DNA of 32,736 nt from an uncultured Ruminococcus sp. (GTDB lineage Bacteria; Bacillota; Clostridia; Oscillospirales; Acutalibacteraceae), in contig CADCON010000009.1 of assembly GCA_902803035.1 (NCBI GenBank), positions 1-32,736 on the forward strand, read 5' to 3'. A model generated the notes under the pieces. The model ran no database searches, had not been told where the DNA came from, and saw only the letters and a list, made by a program, of their open reading frames with translations. A program made the translations under genes and the position numbers. Positions 1-6,941 of this stretch are shown one piece after another. Numbering within the stretch: position 1 is the stretch's first letter; each line of letters opens with the position of its first letter.

Positions 1-941
1 CGCCTTGCCTTTCTGTAATCGCCGTGCAGCGTCCTCGCGCACCAAAAAACGCAGAACCGGAAGAATTCGCCTACCGAACGGAACCTGCGCCGGCAGTCCT
101 TCCAGCCGCACAGCGCGCGGTACTTTTTGAATACGCCCGCGGCAACCGGCGTAATGCCGTCGAACGTCCACATATCATGCCCCGCAAAATGCACGATACG
201 GGGGTGATGTAGCGCGTAGCGAAGCTGCTCCGCCGAGTAATAGAAATCCGGAATGCGGCGAAGCATCTTGGGAATGTCCCTTTCGCAGAGCATCCACATC
301 ATATTGTACTCCGGCGGCAGAATGACGATTTCGTGACCCAGCACGTAATTGATCGCGTCCTGATCGGGATAGAGCAACGCCTCCGGAAAGCTGTTGATAT
401 ATTCGACGATCCTGCGGGAAGCATCCAGCGCATTCCAGCGGGCGGTATCGATCACCAGAACGCCGGAATTGATGTAGTCGCATTCCGGCGCAATGCCGAG
501 AGCTTCCTTTCGCGGGGCATTGTCGGCGTCCGTAACCGCGGCCAGACACTTTCCGTGCAGATCCATCGTGAAAAGCTCCGTCACAGGCCTGTCCATCAGC
601 AGATCGCAGTCCAGGTAGACCAGCCTGTCCAGATCCTCATAGAGCGCGGGCAGCTCATTGAGAAACAGCCTGCCGTAAATCGCCCTGCGCCAGCGGGTTT
701 TGACCTTGGGCATGACGGCGTCCAGCTTCTTGTCGATGTCATAGAATATCATCTCCGCGTTGCCGAATTGCTCCGCCTGCCGCGTCAATTGCCGCTTGCT
801 TTCCTCCGTAATGCCGCAATCCATGACAAATAGCCTGACCTTGTCCACTTCGCCGCACATATTGTGCATGACGGAGTAGGTGCAGATTCCCAGATTCCTG
901 ACATAATTATCGTCTGAAACAAACAAAAAATCAGCTTTCAT
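1..941 (-). CDS. Glycosyltransferase family 8 protein, partial at 3' end
   Basis: The frame is open from the start codon to the window edge, so the C-terminus is missing and about 313 residues are visible. The N-terminus MKADFLFVSDDNYV is typical of GT8 enzymes. A YLDCDLLMD segment carries the DxD metal and nucleotide-sugar binding motif, followed by INSGVLVID and PDQDAINYVL, all family hallmarks. GT8 enzymes transfer a sugar from a nucleotide donor, often to cell-surface glycans; the substrate cannot be told here. A second ATG at 950 is in frame, but the AAAGGA site touches it directly and sits 9 nt from the ATG at 941, so 941 is preferred. The gene starts 22 nt after the gene at 964-1695 and is probably co-transcribed with it. 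The DNA end at position 1 is not a natural stop. Confidence 0.85.
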   Translation of the reverse strand, partial: MKADFLFVSDDNYVRNLGICTYSVMHNMCGEVDKVRLFVMDCGITEESKRQLTRQAEQFGNAEMIFYDIDKKLDAVMPKVKTRWRRAIYGRLFLNELPALYEDLDRLVYLDCDLLMDRPVTELFTMDLHGKCLAAVTDADNAPRKEALGIAPECDYINSGVLVIDTARWNALDASRRIVEYINSFPEALLYPDQDAINYVLGHEIVILPPEYNMMWMLCERDIPKMLRRIPDFYYSAEQLRYALHHPRIVHFAGHDMWTFDGITPVAAGVFKKYRALCGWKDCRRRFRSVGEFFRFCVFWCARTLHGDYRKAR

Positions 942-963
942 GTTTCTCATTCCTTTGTCATTC

Positions 964-1695
964 TCAATAGAGCAGGATTTTGCGGCTTCTGAGAAGATTC
1001 AGCAGAATAGCCGCTATCTGCCGCGCCGAGGGATGCCGCTCATAATTCATCCGCACCAGATCCGCGTCAGGATCCATCGAGAGAATGGCATATCTCTCGC
1101 GGGGTACCCTGTAGCGCGGCATCGAAGCATCGTAGCCCTTCTCAAAATTCCGGGCAAGCTCCGCCGCGGTCCAGTTCTCGGCTGCCAGCATTTCCAGAAT
1201 GGTCTTTTCGTCCCCGGTCAGCGGTTCCTGACGGCAGTCGGAATGCTCCGCGCCTTCCCAGTGCAGAAAGCGGTCGTAATAGTACGTGCAGCGCTTCTCC
1301 GGCCGGATCGCGTCGTGCTGCTCAACCGCGCGGGTAATGAATCCCGAACAGAACATACTGAAAAGCGCGTCGGGACGCTCGGGTTCGGCTCCTGCGCAGA
1401 CAAATCCGTCCTTCATCAGCTTCATCAGCACCCGGTCAGGCGGATCGGCCGTGATGCCCAGATGCTCCGCCGACCGCCGGTAACGACAGAAGCATTCGTC
1501 ATATTCCAGCGCGTCAAACAGCAGAACGTACCACAGCAGGCTTTCGGAAATGCTGAGCCTGCGTACCCCGAATCCGGTTTCCACTACCAGCTCCTTTTTC
1601 TCCGTCCGGTCCGACGCAACGCCGCAGGAGGTAAGCATGACCTGCAGACGGCGGGCGGCAAAATCCTGATATGTCCATTCTCTGCCGGTAAGCAT
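964..1695 (-). CDS. Unrecognised 243-residue protein, possible winged-helix segment
   Basis: I do not recognise the family. The protein is soluble, with no signal peptide or membrane segment, and is rich in Arg, Glu and Cys. Residues around 150-180 (LTGDEKTILEMLAAENWTAA) look like a helix-turn-helix region, and the C-terminus is a basic helix ending in SRKILLY. The frame is intact and stops 22 nt before the GT8 start, so the two genes form one transcript. A role tied to the glycosyltransferase, such as regulation, is only inferred from position. The opposite strand also has a long open frame here (940-1719), but the minus frame matches the direction of its neighbour and has a -10 element upstream. 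The Shine-Dalgarno is weak (AAGG about 12 nt upstream). Confidence 0.6.
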   Translation of the reverse strand: MLTGREWTYQDFAARRLQVMLTSCGVASDRTEKKELVVETGFGVRRLSISESLLWYVLLFDALEYDECFCRYRRSAEHLGITADPPDRVLMKLMKDGFVCAGAEPERPDALFSMFCSGFITRAVEQHDAIRPEKRCTYYYDRFLHWEGAEHSDCRQEPLTGDEKTILEMLAAENWTAAELARNFEKGYDASMPRYRVPRERYAILSMDPDADLVRMNYERHPSARQIAAILLNLLRSRKILLY

Positions 1696-1743
1696 GAAAG
1701 AAACGCCCCTTCTTTATGACAAATACAGCCTGATATTTGTTTT

Positions 1744-1749
1744 ATTATA
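1744..1749 (-). promoter_or_regulatory. Possible -10 element for the 1695/941 gene pair
   Basis: A perfect TATAAT on the minus strand lies about 49 nt upstream of the start at 1695, in an AT-rich gap after the amidase gene. No good -35 hexamer is present at 16-18 nt, so this call is tentative. Confidence 0.35.
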
Positions 1750-1782
1750 TCATAAATAACCGGGAAAAATATGATAATGCTG

Positions 1783-2541
1783 TTAATTTTTTGGATTTTG
1801 GGGATCGGAATGCCCTTCCCCGGCATTCATCAGCAGAAGCCCACGAAAGATGCAGGAGGCAAGCCTGTATTGGTATTCGTCTGTGCAGAGCTGCGCTTCC
1901 TCCGCCGCGTTGGACAGGAAGCCGCATTCGCACAGCACCGCCGTATTCTGCGCGTGGCGGAAAAGATAGAGATTCTTGCCGGTGGCGAAGATCTGACGCG
2001 GCTTCTGCGGCTGAATGTACGCGTTGAATTCGTTCTGGATGAAGTCCGCCAGCACCTTCGACGACGGTTCGTTCGGGGAATAGAATACCTGTGCGCCACG
2101 GACACGGCTGTCCCCCGCCAGCTTGTTCTGGTGAATGCTGATCAGCACCGAGCCGGGATAGAGCTTTGTCAGATTCAGGCGGTTGCGCATATCGCTGATT
2201 TTCTTGCGGCGGATGGTGGTATCCCCGCTGTCGTTGAGCGCGCGGTCGGAATCGCGGGTCATCACCACCGTAAAACCCGCGTCGGTCAGCATATCCCGCA
2301 GCTTGAGGGAGATCGCCAGATTGATGTCCTTCTCGACCGTTCCGTTGACGCCCACCGCCCCTCCGTCAAAATCCCCGTGTCCCGGATCAATCAGGATCAC
2401 CCTGCCGCCGTCATATTCCACCGAATCCGAAGACGCGGACGCCGTGGCGACGGCTCCCGTCAAGGCAAGCGCCATGCTCAGCGCGGCCGCTGTGAACAGC
2501 AGGAACCAGTGTCTGGCGCGTATGTGTACAATCCCCTTCAT
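1783..2541 (-). CDS. N-acetylmuramoyl-L-alanine amidase, CwlD-like (Amidase_3)
   Basis: A zinc amidase that cuts the bond between muramic acid and the stem peptide. Zinc-binding and catalytic motifs are all present: DPGHGD, NGTVEKD, SIHQN and a late CECGFLSN glutamate. A hydrophobic N-terminus (about residues 12-35) acts as signal peptide or anchor, so the enzyme works outside the membrane. Size (252 residues) and layout match CwlD, which makes muramic lactam in spore cortex, but a general wall amidase is possible. The frame extends upstream to 2652 into the preceding gene. The start at 2541 is chosen because it begins the signal peptide and has GGAGG 9 nt upstream. It is the last gene of the sigma factor operon, and its ribosome binding site is buried in the hairpin at 2550-2599. 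Confidence 0.88.
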   Translation of the reverse strand: MKGIVHIRARHWFLLFTAAALSMALALTGAVATASASSDSVEYDGGRVILIDPGHGDFDGGAVGVNGTVEKDINLAISLKLRDMLTDAGFTVVMTRDSDRALNDSGDTTIRRKKISDMRNRLNLTKLYPGSVLISIHQNKLAGDSRVRGAQVFYSPNEPSSKVLADFIQNEFNAYIQPQKPRQIFATGKNLYLFRHAQNTAVLCECGFLSNAAEEAQLCTDEYQYRLASCIFRGLLLMNAGEGHSDPQNPKN

Positions 2542-2549
2542 AAAAATAT

Positions 2550-2599
2550 ACCTCCGATAACAGACATAGTATTTCAGAACTATATCTATTATCGGAGGT
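2550..2599 (-). promoter_or_regulatory. Hairpin masking the amidase ribosome binding site
   Basis: In the minus-strand transcript, arms 2599-2579 and 2570-2550 pair over 21 bp around an 8-nt loop. Two of the pairs are G-U wobbles that would be A-C mismatches in the opposite strand's RNA, so the structure fits only the coding-sense transcript. The GGAGG of the amidase gene (2555-2551) is paired near the base of the stem. The stem is followed by a T-rich stretch just before the ATG at 2541. It could act as a translational lock, an RNA-processing site, or a partial terminator between yfcE and the amidase. Confidence 0.75.
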
Positions 2600-2605
2600 C
2601 TGAAA

Positions 2606-3175
2606 CTATTCCTTTCCTGGCGTTCCCGGAACGTACTGCCGATAGAATTCACCCGTTACGATATCCCTCCAGCGGAAAATTCCGTTCTCCAGAAGGATAC
2701 AGCTTGGACGGCTGCCTTCCTTGGGAATCGACACGGAACCGGGATTCACACAGACACACCGGCTGCCCGCGCGTACTTCAGGGACGTGCGTATGCCCGAA
2801 AAGCAGAATGTCCTCCGGCTGAAGGGGCGGCGGATTGTCCGGATGGAAAATGTGCCCGTGGGTGGCGTACATCAACCGGCTACCGCAGGTGAAAACGGCG
2901 TAATCCGCCATGATCGGAAAAGGAAGCACCATCTGATCCACTTCGGTATCGCAGTTGCCCCGCACACAGAAAATACGGTCGGCCGCGTCACTCAGCATTC
3001 CGATGACCCGCTTCGGGTCATACTCCCGCGGCAGGTCGTTCCGGGGGCCGTGGTAGAGAAGATCGCCCAGCAGCAGAAGCCGGTCGGCGCGCGTTTCCTC
3101 AAACGCCCGCAGCAGCAGCCCGCAGTAATATGCCGACCCGTGAATGTCCGACGCAATCAGGTATTTCAAACTCAT
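2606..3175 (-). CDS. yfcE: YfcE-type metallophosphodiesterase
   Basis: A calcineurin-like metallophosphoesterase of 189 residues, close to the usual YfcE length of about 184. Metal-binding motifs occur in order: SDIHG, LLGDLLYHGPRN, VRGNCDTEVDQM, THGH, FGHTHVPE, and the NPGSVSIPKEG signature. YfcE hydrolyses phosphodiester model substrates in vitro using manganese; the natural substrate is not established. It is cytoplasmic. The start overlaps the stop of the putative anti-sigma gene by 4 nt (ATGA), which indicates translational coupling within the sigma factor operon. Its stop lies only 7 nt before the hairpin that precedes the amidase gene. Confidence 0.93.
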   Translation of the reverse strand: MSLKYLIASDIHGSAYYCGLLLRAFEETRADRLLLLGDLLYHGPRNDLPREYDPKRVIGMLSDAADRIFCVRGNCDTEVDQMVLPFPIMADYAVFTCGSRLMYATHGHIFHPDNPPPLQPEDILLFGHTHVPEVRAGSRCVCVNPGSVSIPKEGSRPSCILLENGIFRWRDIVTGEFYRQYVPGTPGKE

Positions 3176-3624
3176 TCACCGTCCCTTTCCGGCTGCCCGG
3201 ACGAGCATTCATCGGAATCCTCCCTGAGATCCGAATCCGAAACGCCGCTGCTGCAACGTCCGATTTCGCCCATTTCCCCGTCTGTTTCAGGATTCTCGCT
3301 GTATTCCACCGCGCTGTCAGCCTGCGCGGATTCCTTGCGGTTCAGCATCACGTTCAGCAGCAGTCCTCCCGTAAGGAATACCACCACCGCCGCCGCCGAC
3401 AGTCCGACGACTACGCGGGACGGGCGGATTCTCCTTCGCCGGGCGGCGTCCGCCTTCTCCTCGACGGACGGTTCAGTCCATTCTCCCTCGCCGTCCTCCC
3501 GTCCGGAAGCGGACAGCCGGGAAAGAACCACGGAAAAAGGCGGCAGGGGTGCGGACGCGCATTCCTCCGCGACGGCCGCGCCTATTTTCTTCTCAATGTC
3601 GTAAAGCGAGTCATTGTCCTTCAT
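3172..3624 (-). CDS. Putative membrane anti-sigma factor
   Basis: A 150-residue single-pass membrane protein. The N-terminal 70 residues are cytoplasmic and charged. A basic stretch (RRRRIRPSR) precedes one hydrophobic helix at about residues 71-91, and the C-terminal 60 residues are acidic, Ser-rich and outside the cell. No zinc-binding anti-sigma motif (HxxxCxxC) is visible, so the call rests on topology and position: it overlaps the sigma factor gene by 4 nt and would be translated with it. This is the usual layout for an ECF sigma factor held inactive by a membrane partner. Function is inferred, not seen in sequence motifs. Confidence 0.6.
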   Translation of the reverse strand: MKDNDSLYDIEKKIGAAVAEECASAPLPPFSVVLSRLSASGREDGEGEWTEPSVEEKADAARRRRIRPSRVVVGLSAAAVVVFLTGGLLLNVMLNRKESAQADSAVEYSENPETDGEMGEIGRCSSGVSDSDLREDSDECSSGQPERDGE

Positions 3625-4181
3625 TCTGTCCCCTCCCTTCCAAATCCTTCACCGAGCAGCGAACGAAGCTTTTTGATGGCCTCGGCGTGTTTCCATTTGA
3701 TGGTGCCGAGCGGTCGTCCGGTCATCTCCGCGATCTCCCGGAGCGACAGCCCCGCAACCGCGTGAAGGGTTACGATCTCGCGTTCATCGGGTGTGAGCGC
3801 GGCCAGTGCCTGCGCCGCCGCCTGCGCGTCCAGCGCGCGTTCCTCCACGTCGGAGCTGTCGGGAATGCTGTCAGTCAGTTCCTCCGTACAGGGAGAACGA
3901 TTTCCCAACGCATTGAGCGCGAGCCTCCCCGCAATGCGGTAGACCCACGCCCGCCCCTGCCCCATCGGGGAAAACTTCGGCGCGTACTTCCACACCCGTA
4001 CAAAGGTATCCTGCGCCAGATCCTCCGCGCCGCTGCGGTCGCCGCCCAGCATGGAAAAAAGATAGCCGTAAATCTCGCGGTACATCGCGTTGTAAAGCGA
4101 TTCCAGCGCCGACATATCCCTCTGCGCTATTCTCAATATCAATGCATCGGCAGCCCGCCCGTCGATGGCTGATACGGACAT
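3621..4181 (-). CDS. ECF RNA polymerase sigma factor
   Basis: A 186-residue extracytoplasmic-function sigma factor. Region 2 is at about residues 24-70, with the -10 recognition segment GAEDLAQDTFVRVWKYAP. Region 4 is at about 129-175, with a helix-turn-helix of the form LSLREIAEMTGRPLGTIKWK. No region 1.1 or 3 is present, as expected for the class. GGGGAG lies about 9 nt upstream of the start. It heads a four-gene operon with a putative anti-sigma, YfcE and an amidase, so it probably controls a cell-envelope response and may activate its own operon. Its promoter would lie in the 260-bp gap shared with the divergent pyrB gene. No clear ECF-type promoter was identified there. Confidence 0.9.
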   Translation of the reverse strand: MSVSAIDGRAADALILRIAQRDMSALESLYNAMYREIYGYLFSMLGGDRSGAEDLAQDTFVRVWKYAPKFSPMGQGRAWVYRIAGRLALNALGNRSPCTEELTDSIPDSSDVEERALDAQAAAQALAALTPDEREIVTLHAVAGLSLREIAEMTGRPLGTIKWKHAEAIKKLRSLLGEGFGREGTE

Positions 4182-4335
4182 TCCTGATCACTCCCCGTCT
4201 GATACTGTAACCTGATAAAGGCAGAATCGGTTGGTTTTTCATCGTAAGATTATTGTCGCATATTTTTATTGAATTTGCAACAGATTTTTTGCCAATTCCG
4301 GTCAGCAATCGTCATTATTCTCCCGCAAAAATGTA

Positions 4336-4364
4336 TTGCCTTTATCCTCCGCGTATGGTATAAT
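4336..4364 (+). promoter_or_regulatory. Sigma-A-type promoter for pyrB
   Basis: TTGCCT (-35) and TATAAT (-10) are separated by 17 bp, 76 nt upstream of the pyrB start. No PyrR-type attenuator hairpin is obvious in the short leader. Confidence 0.7.
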
Positions 4365-4440
4365 TCAAAGTGGAGTGTTCTGCTTCCCCTGTCAGCATCG
4401 CTGACGTGCCACAAAACAATCAAAGGAGCTGCTGCCAACA

Positions 4441-5505
4441 ATGCTGGCAAGAAATCTCATAGACCTTAATCAGCTCTCTCTGGAAGAGCTGGACGATATA
4501 ACCGATATGGCGTGCCGCATCAGCCGGCACCCCTCCCACTACAGCTCCGCCTGCAGGGACAAGCTGATGGCGACGCTCTTCTATGAGCCGTCCACCCGCA
4601 CCCAGATGTCCTTTCAGTCGGCTATGCTCCGTCTGGGCGGCAAGATCATCGGCTTCGACAATCCCGGTGCGACCTCCGTCGCCAAGGGCGAAAGCCTCAA
4701 GGACACCGTCATCGTATTGAGCGGTTACACCGACATTCTCACCATCCGTCACCCCGTGGAGGGCGCGGCGATGGCGGCATCACTCTATTCGGGCGTCCCT
4801 GTGATCAACGCGGGCGACGGCGGACACCTTCACCCCACCCAGACCCTCACCGACGTCGTCACCCTCCGCAATGTCGCCGGAAGAACCGACCGATTGGTCA
4901 TCGGTATGTGCGGCGACCTCGCCAACGGCAGGACAGTGCATTCCCTCTGCAAATGCATGGCGCGCTACGGCGGCAATTCCTTCGTGTTCATCTCTTCTGA
5001 AACGCTCGCTATGCCGGCTTACATCAAGGAATATCTCACCGGCTGCGGCTGTCAGTATTCCGAAGTACGCACCATCGAAGAAGCCATGCCCTACCTCGAC
5101 GTGCTTTACATGACCCGCATCCAGCGCGAACGCTTCACCGACCCGGACGAATATGAGGCGCAGAAGGGCGTCTATGTACTCGACAGCAAGAAAATGCGTC
5201 TCGGTAAACCCGATCTCTGCGTGCTTCACCCGCTTCCCCGCGTGGATGAAATCGCCTATGAGGTGGACGATGATCCCAGAGCGTATTACTTCCGGCAGAC
5301 GCTCTACGGAATGTACGGCAGAATGGCCCTCATTATCCGCCTGACCTCCGAGCATGGGCATTGCGTCCCCGAAAAGCCTGCCGCTGACCCGGATTTCATC
5401 TGCGCCAATCCCAAATGCATTACAAAGGTTGAGCCTTACCTGCCCCGCCTTTCTCTGGAAACACCCAAGGGCAAGGTCTGCGCTTACTGCGAGCATCATT
5501 CATGA
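4441..5505 (+). CDS. pyrB: Aspartate carbamoyltransferase with C-terminal PyrI-like zinc ribbon
   Basis: Catalyses carbamoyl phosphate plus aspartate to carbamoyl aspartate, an early step of pyrimidine synthesis. Residues 1-305 form the catalytic chain: STRT at 51-54 and the Lys of SVAKGES at 82 bind carbamoyl phosphate, HPTQTL is at 131-136 and HPLPR at 263-267. The chain then continues to 354 residues, with Cys321, Cys326, Cys347 and Cys350 in a C-x4-C...C-x2-C pattern like the zinc domain of the separate regulatory subunit PyrI. The nucleotide-binding allosteric domain of PyrI is absent. The start has AAAGGAG about 12 nt upstream. The next gene overlaps by 4 nt. Whether the ribbon bridges trimers as in PyrB-PyrI enzymes is an inference. 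Confidence 0.95.
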   Translation: MLARNLIDLNQLSLEELDDITDMACRISRHPSHYSSACRDKLMATLFYEPSTRTQMSFQSAMLRLGGKIIGFDNPGATSVAKGESLKDTVIVLSGYTDILTIRHPVEGAAMAASLYSGVPVINAGDGGHLHPTQTLTDVVTLRNVAGRTDRLVIGMCGDLANGRTVHSLCKCMARYGGNSFVFISSETLAMPAYIKEYLTGCGCQYSEVRTIEEAMPYLDVLYMTRIQRERFTDPDEYEAQKGVYVLDSKKMRLGKPDLCVLHPLPRVDEIAYEVDDDPRAYYFRQTLYGMYGRMALIIRLTSEHGHCVPEKPAADPDFICANPKCITKVEPYLPRLSLETPKGKVCAYCEHHS

Positions 5506-6080
5506 CGCCGCTGATCCTGACCATCAGCGGCGGTCCCCGCAAGGACGGCTGCTCCGCCCGGCTCCTCCGCCGCTTCACCGCCGGATGGCAGGCGGCATTC
5601 ATTCATTACGACGCCTATGAATGCCGTTTCGCTCCCTGCTCCGACTGCCGGTTCTGCCGGGAACACGAGGGCTGCGCCATCGACGATATGGACGGGTTCT
5701 TTGCCGACTTTGAACGGGCGGACGGCATTGTCTTCGCCTCCCCGGTCTACAATATGTCCTTCCCCGCCCCTATGAAGGCGGTCATCGACAGAATGCAGCG
5801 GTACTACAGCGCGCGCTTCTTCCTGGGCCAACGCCCTCCCATCGCCCGATTCCGCCCCGCCGCCCTGCTTCTTTCCGCAGGCTCACACGACGAAGACGGC
5901 AGTATCGTCGCTTCGCAGCTCCGGAAAATCTTCACCGTCACCAATTGTGAACTAACGTGCAGCGTCATTGTCAATAACACCGACCGCGGCGGCTGTGTGG
6001 CTGACAAGGAGAATGAAATCCGCTCTGCGGCCGCCCTGTTTGCCGCTTCAGTGGGTCTTATCACAAATTCATCACAATAA
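5502..6080 (+). CDS. NAD(P)H-dependent FMN reductase / flavodoxin-fold protein
   Basis: A 192-residue flavodoxin-like protein. The N-terminal LTISGGPRKDGCSARLL is the FMN phosphate-binding loop. CSDCRFCREHEGCAIDDM is the cysteine-rich segment seen in the iron-sulfur flavoprotein and NADPH-dependent FMN reductase group, and FASPVYNMSFPAPMKAVIDR is the second flavin-binding segment. It probably acts as a cytoplasmic flavin-dependent reductase; the substrate is unknown. It overlaps pyrB by 4 nt, so the two are translationally coupled. Dihydroorotate oxidation would be a tempting link to pyrimidine synthesis, but nothing in the sequence supports it. The last codons overlap the phased repeats at 6061-6099. 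Confidence 0.85.
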   Translation: MTPLILTISGGPRKDGCSARLLRRFTAGWQAAFIHYDAYECRFAPCSDCRFCREHEGCAIDDMDGFFADFERADGIVFASPVYNMSFPAPMKAVIDRMQRYYSARFFLGQRPPIARFRPAALLLSAGSHDEDGSIVASQLRKIFTVTNCELTCSVIVNNTDRGGCVADKENEIRSAAALFAASVGLITNSSQ

Positions 6081-6099
6081 TATTAACAAAAACTCATAA
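6061..6099 (+). promoter_or_regulatory. 11-nt phased hexamers upstream of the response regulator gene
   Basis: TCACAA (6061), TCACAA (6072), TTAACA (6083) and TCATAA (6094) recur at exactly 11-nt steps, one helical turn, upstream of a TATAAT. OmpR/PhoB-family regulators bind such direct repeats. The first two hexamers fall within the end of the flavoprotein gene, which weakens the case. The same TCACAA hexamer and spacing occur at 32006-32066. Confidence 0.45.
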
Positions 6100-6129
6100 T
6101 AACAATAAATTTAACACATTAACTTGATG

Positions 6130-6135
6130 TATAAT
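6130..6135 (+). promoter_or_regulatory. -10 element for the two-component operon
   Basis: A perfect TATAAT lies 114 nt upstream of the response regulator start. No good -35 hexamer is present at the right distance, which would fit activator-dependent transcription from the repeats just upstream. Confidence 0.45.
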
Positions 6136-6248
6136 TTATATGAGATGATAGCGCAAATCTGAAGCAGGCTCGTTTCAAGCCGCTTCCGTCACGTCCTTTT
6201 TCGCAAGCTGTTGCATAGCGGTTATACATACATCTGAGGTGTTATCTT

Positions 6249-6941
6249 ATGAGCAATACGAATAATTGCGGCGCGCTGAGGATTCTTGTCGCGGACGACG
6301 AGGACAGGATCAGAAAGCTGGTCGGCGATTTTCTTTCACGCGCGGGCTATGAAATAATTGAGGCCGCTGACGGCGGAGAAGCTCTCAGGCTGGCCAGAGA
6401 GGATCCCGTCCCCGATCTTGTGATCCTCGACGTCATGATGCCTGTGCTCGACGGCTGGACCGTTCTTTCGGAGATCCGTCGGAGCAGCAATATCCCGGTC
6501 ATCCTTCTCACCGCCAAGAGCACCGAGAATGACCAGCTCGGCGGATTCCGCCTGGGCGCGGACGATTACATCACCAAGCCCTTCTCCCCCAGCCTGCTTG
6601 TGGCAAGGGTGGAAGCCCTTCTCAAGCGCGGCGGCAAGCTCGGTGACTGCCGCAGATGCTGCGGCGACATCGTTGTCGATGAGGTCGCCCATGTAGCCTA
6701 TGTCGGCGACCATCCGCTGGAGCTTACTCCGAAGGAGTACAACCTCCTTCTCTTCTTTCTGGAAAACAAAGGCGTTGCCCTTTCACGCGAAAAGATTCTC
6801 AACGGCGTATGGAATTACGATTATTTCGGCGACCTGCGCACCGTTGACACCCACGTCAAGCAGCTCCGTTCCAAGCTGGGCGAATCCGGCAATCTGATCG
6901 TGACAGTGCGCGGCGTCGGTTACAGACTTGAGGTGAAATAA
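6249..6941 (+). CDS. OmpR/PhoB-family response regulator
   Basis: A 230-residue two-domain regulator. The receiver domain (residues 10-125) has the acidic pair D16/D17, phospho-acceptor D61 in LVILDVMMPVLDGW, T88 and K110. The C-terminal winged helix (about 135-230) shows LTPKEYNLLLFFLENKG and RTVDTHVKQLRSKLG, typical of the OmpR/PhoB class that binds 11-bp-spaced direct repeats. The stop overlaps the sensor kinase start (TAATG), so the pair is co-translated. It is phosphorylated by that kinase and should act as a DNA-binding transcription factor. The upstream region carries matching phased repeats, suggesting autoregulation. Confidence 0.95.
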   Translation: MSNTNNCGALRILVADDEDRIRKLVGDFLSRAGYEIIEAADGGEALRLAREDPVPDLVILDVMMPVLDGWTVLSEIRRSSNIPVILLTAKSTENDQLGGFRLGADDYITKPFSPSLLVARVEALLKRGGKLGDCRRCCGDIVVDEVAHVAYVGDHPLELTPKEYNLLLFFLENKGVALSREKILNGVWNYDYFGDLRTVDTHVKQLRSKLGESGNLIVTVRGVGYRLEVK

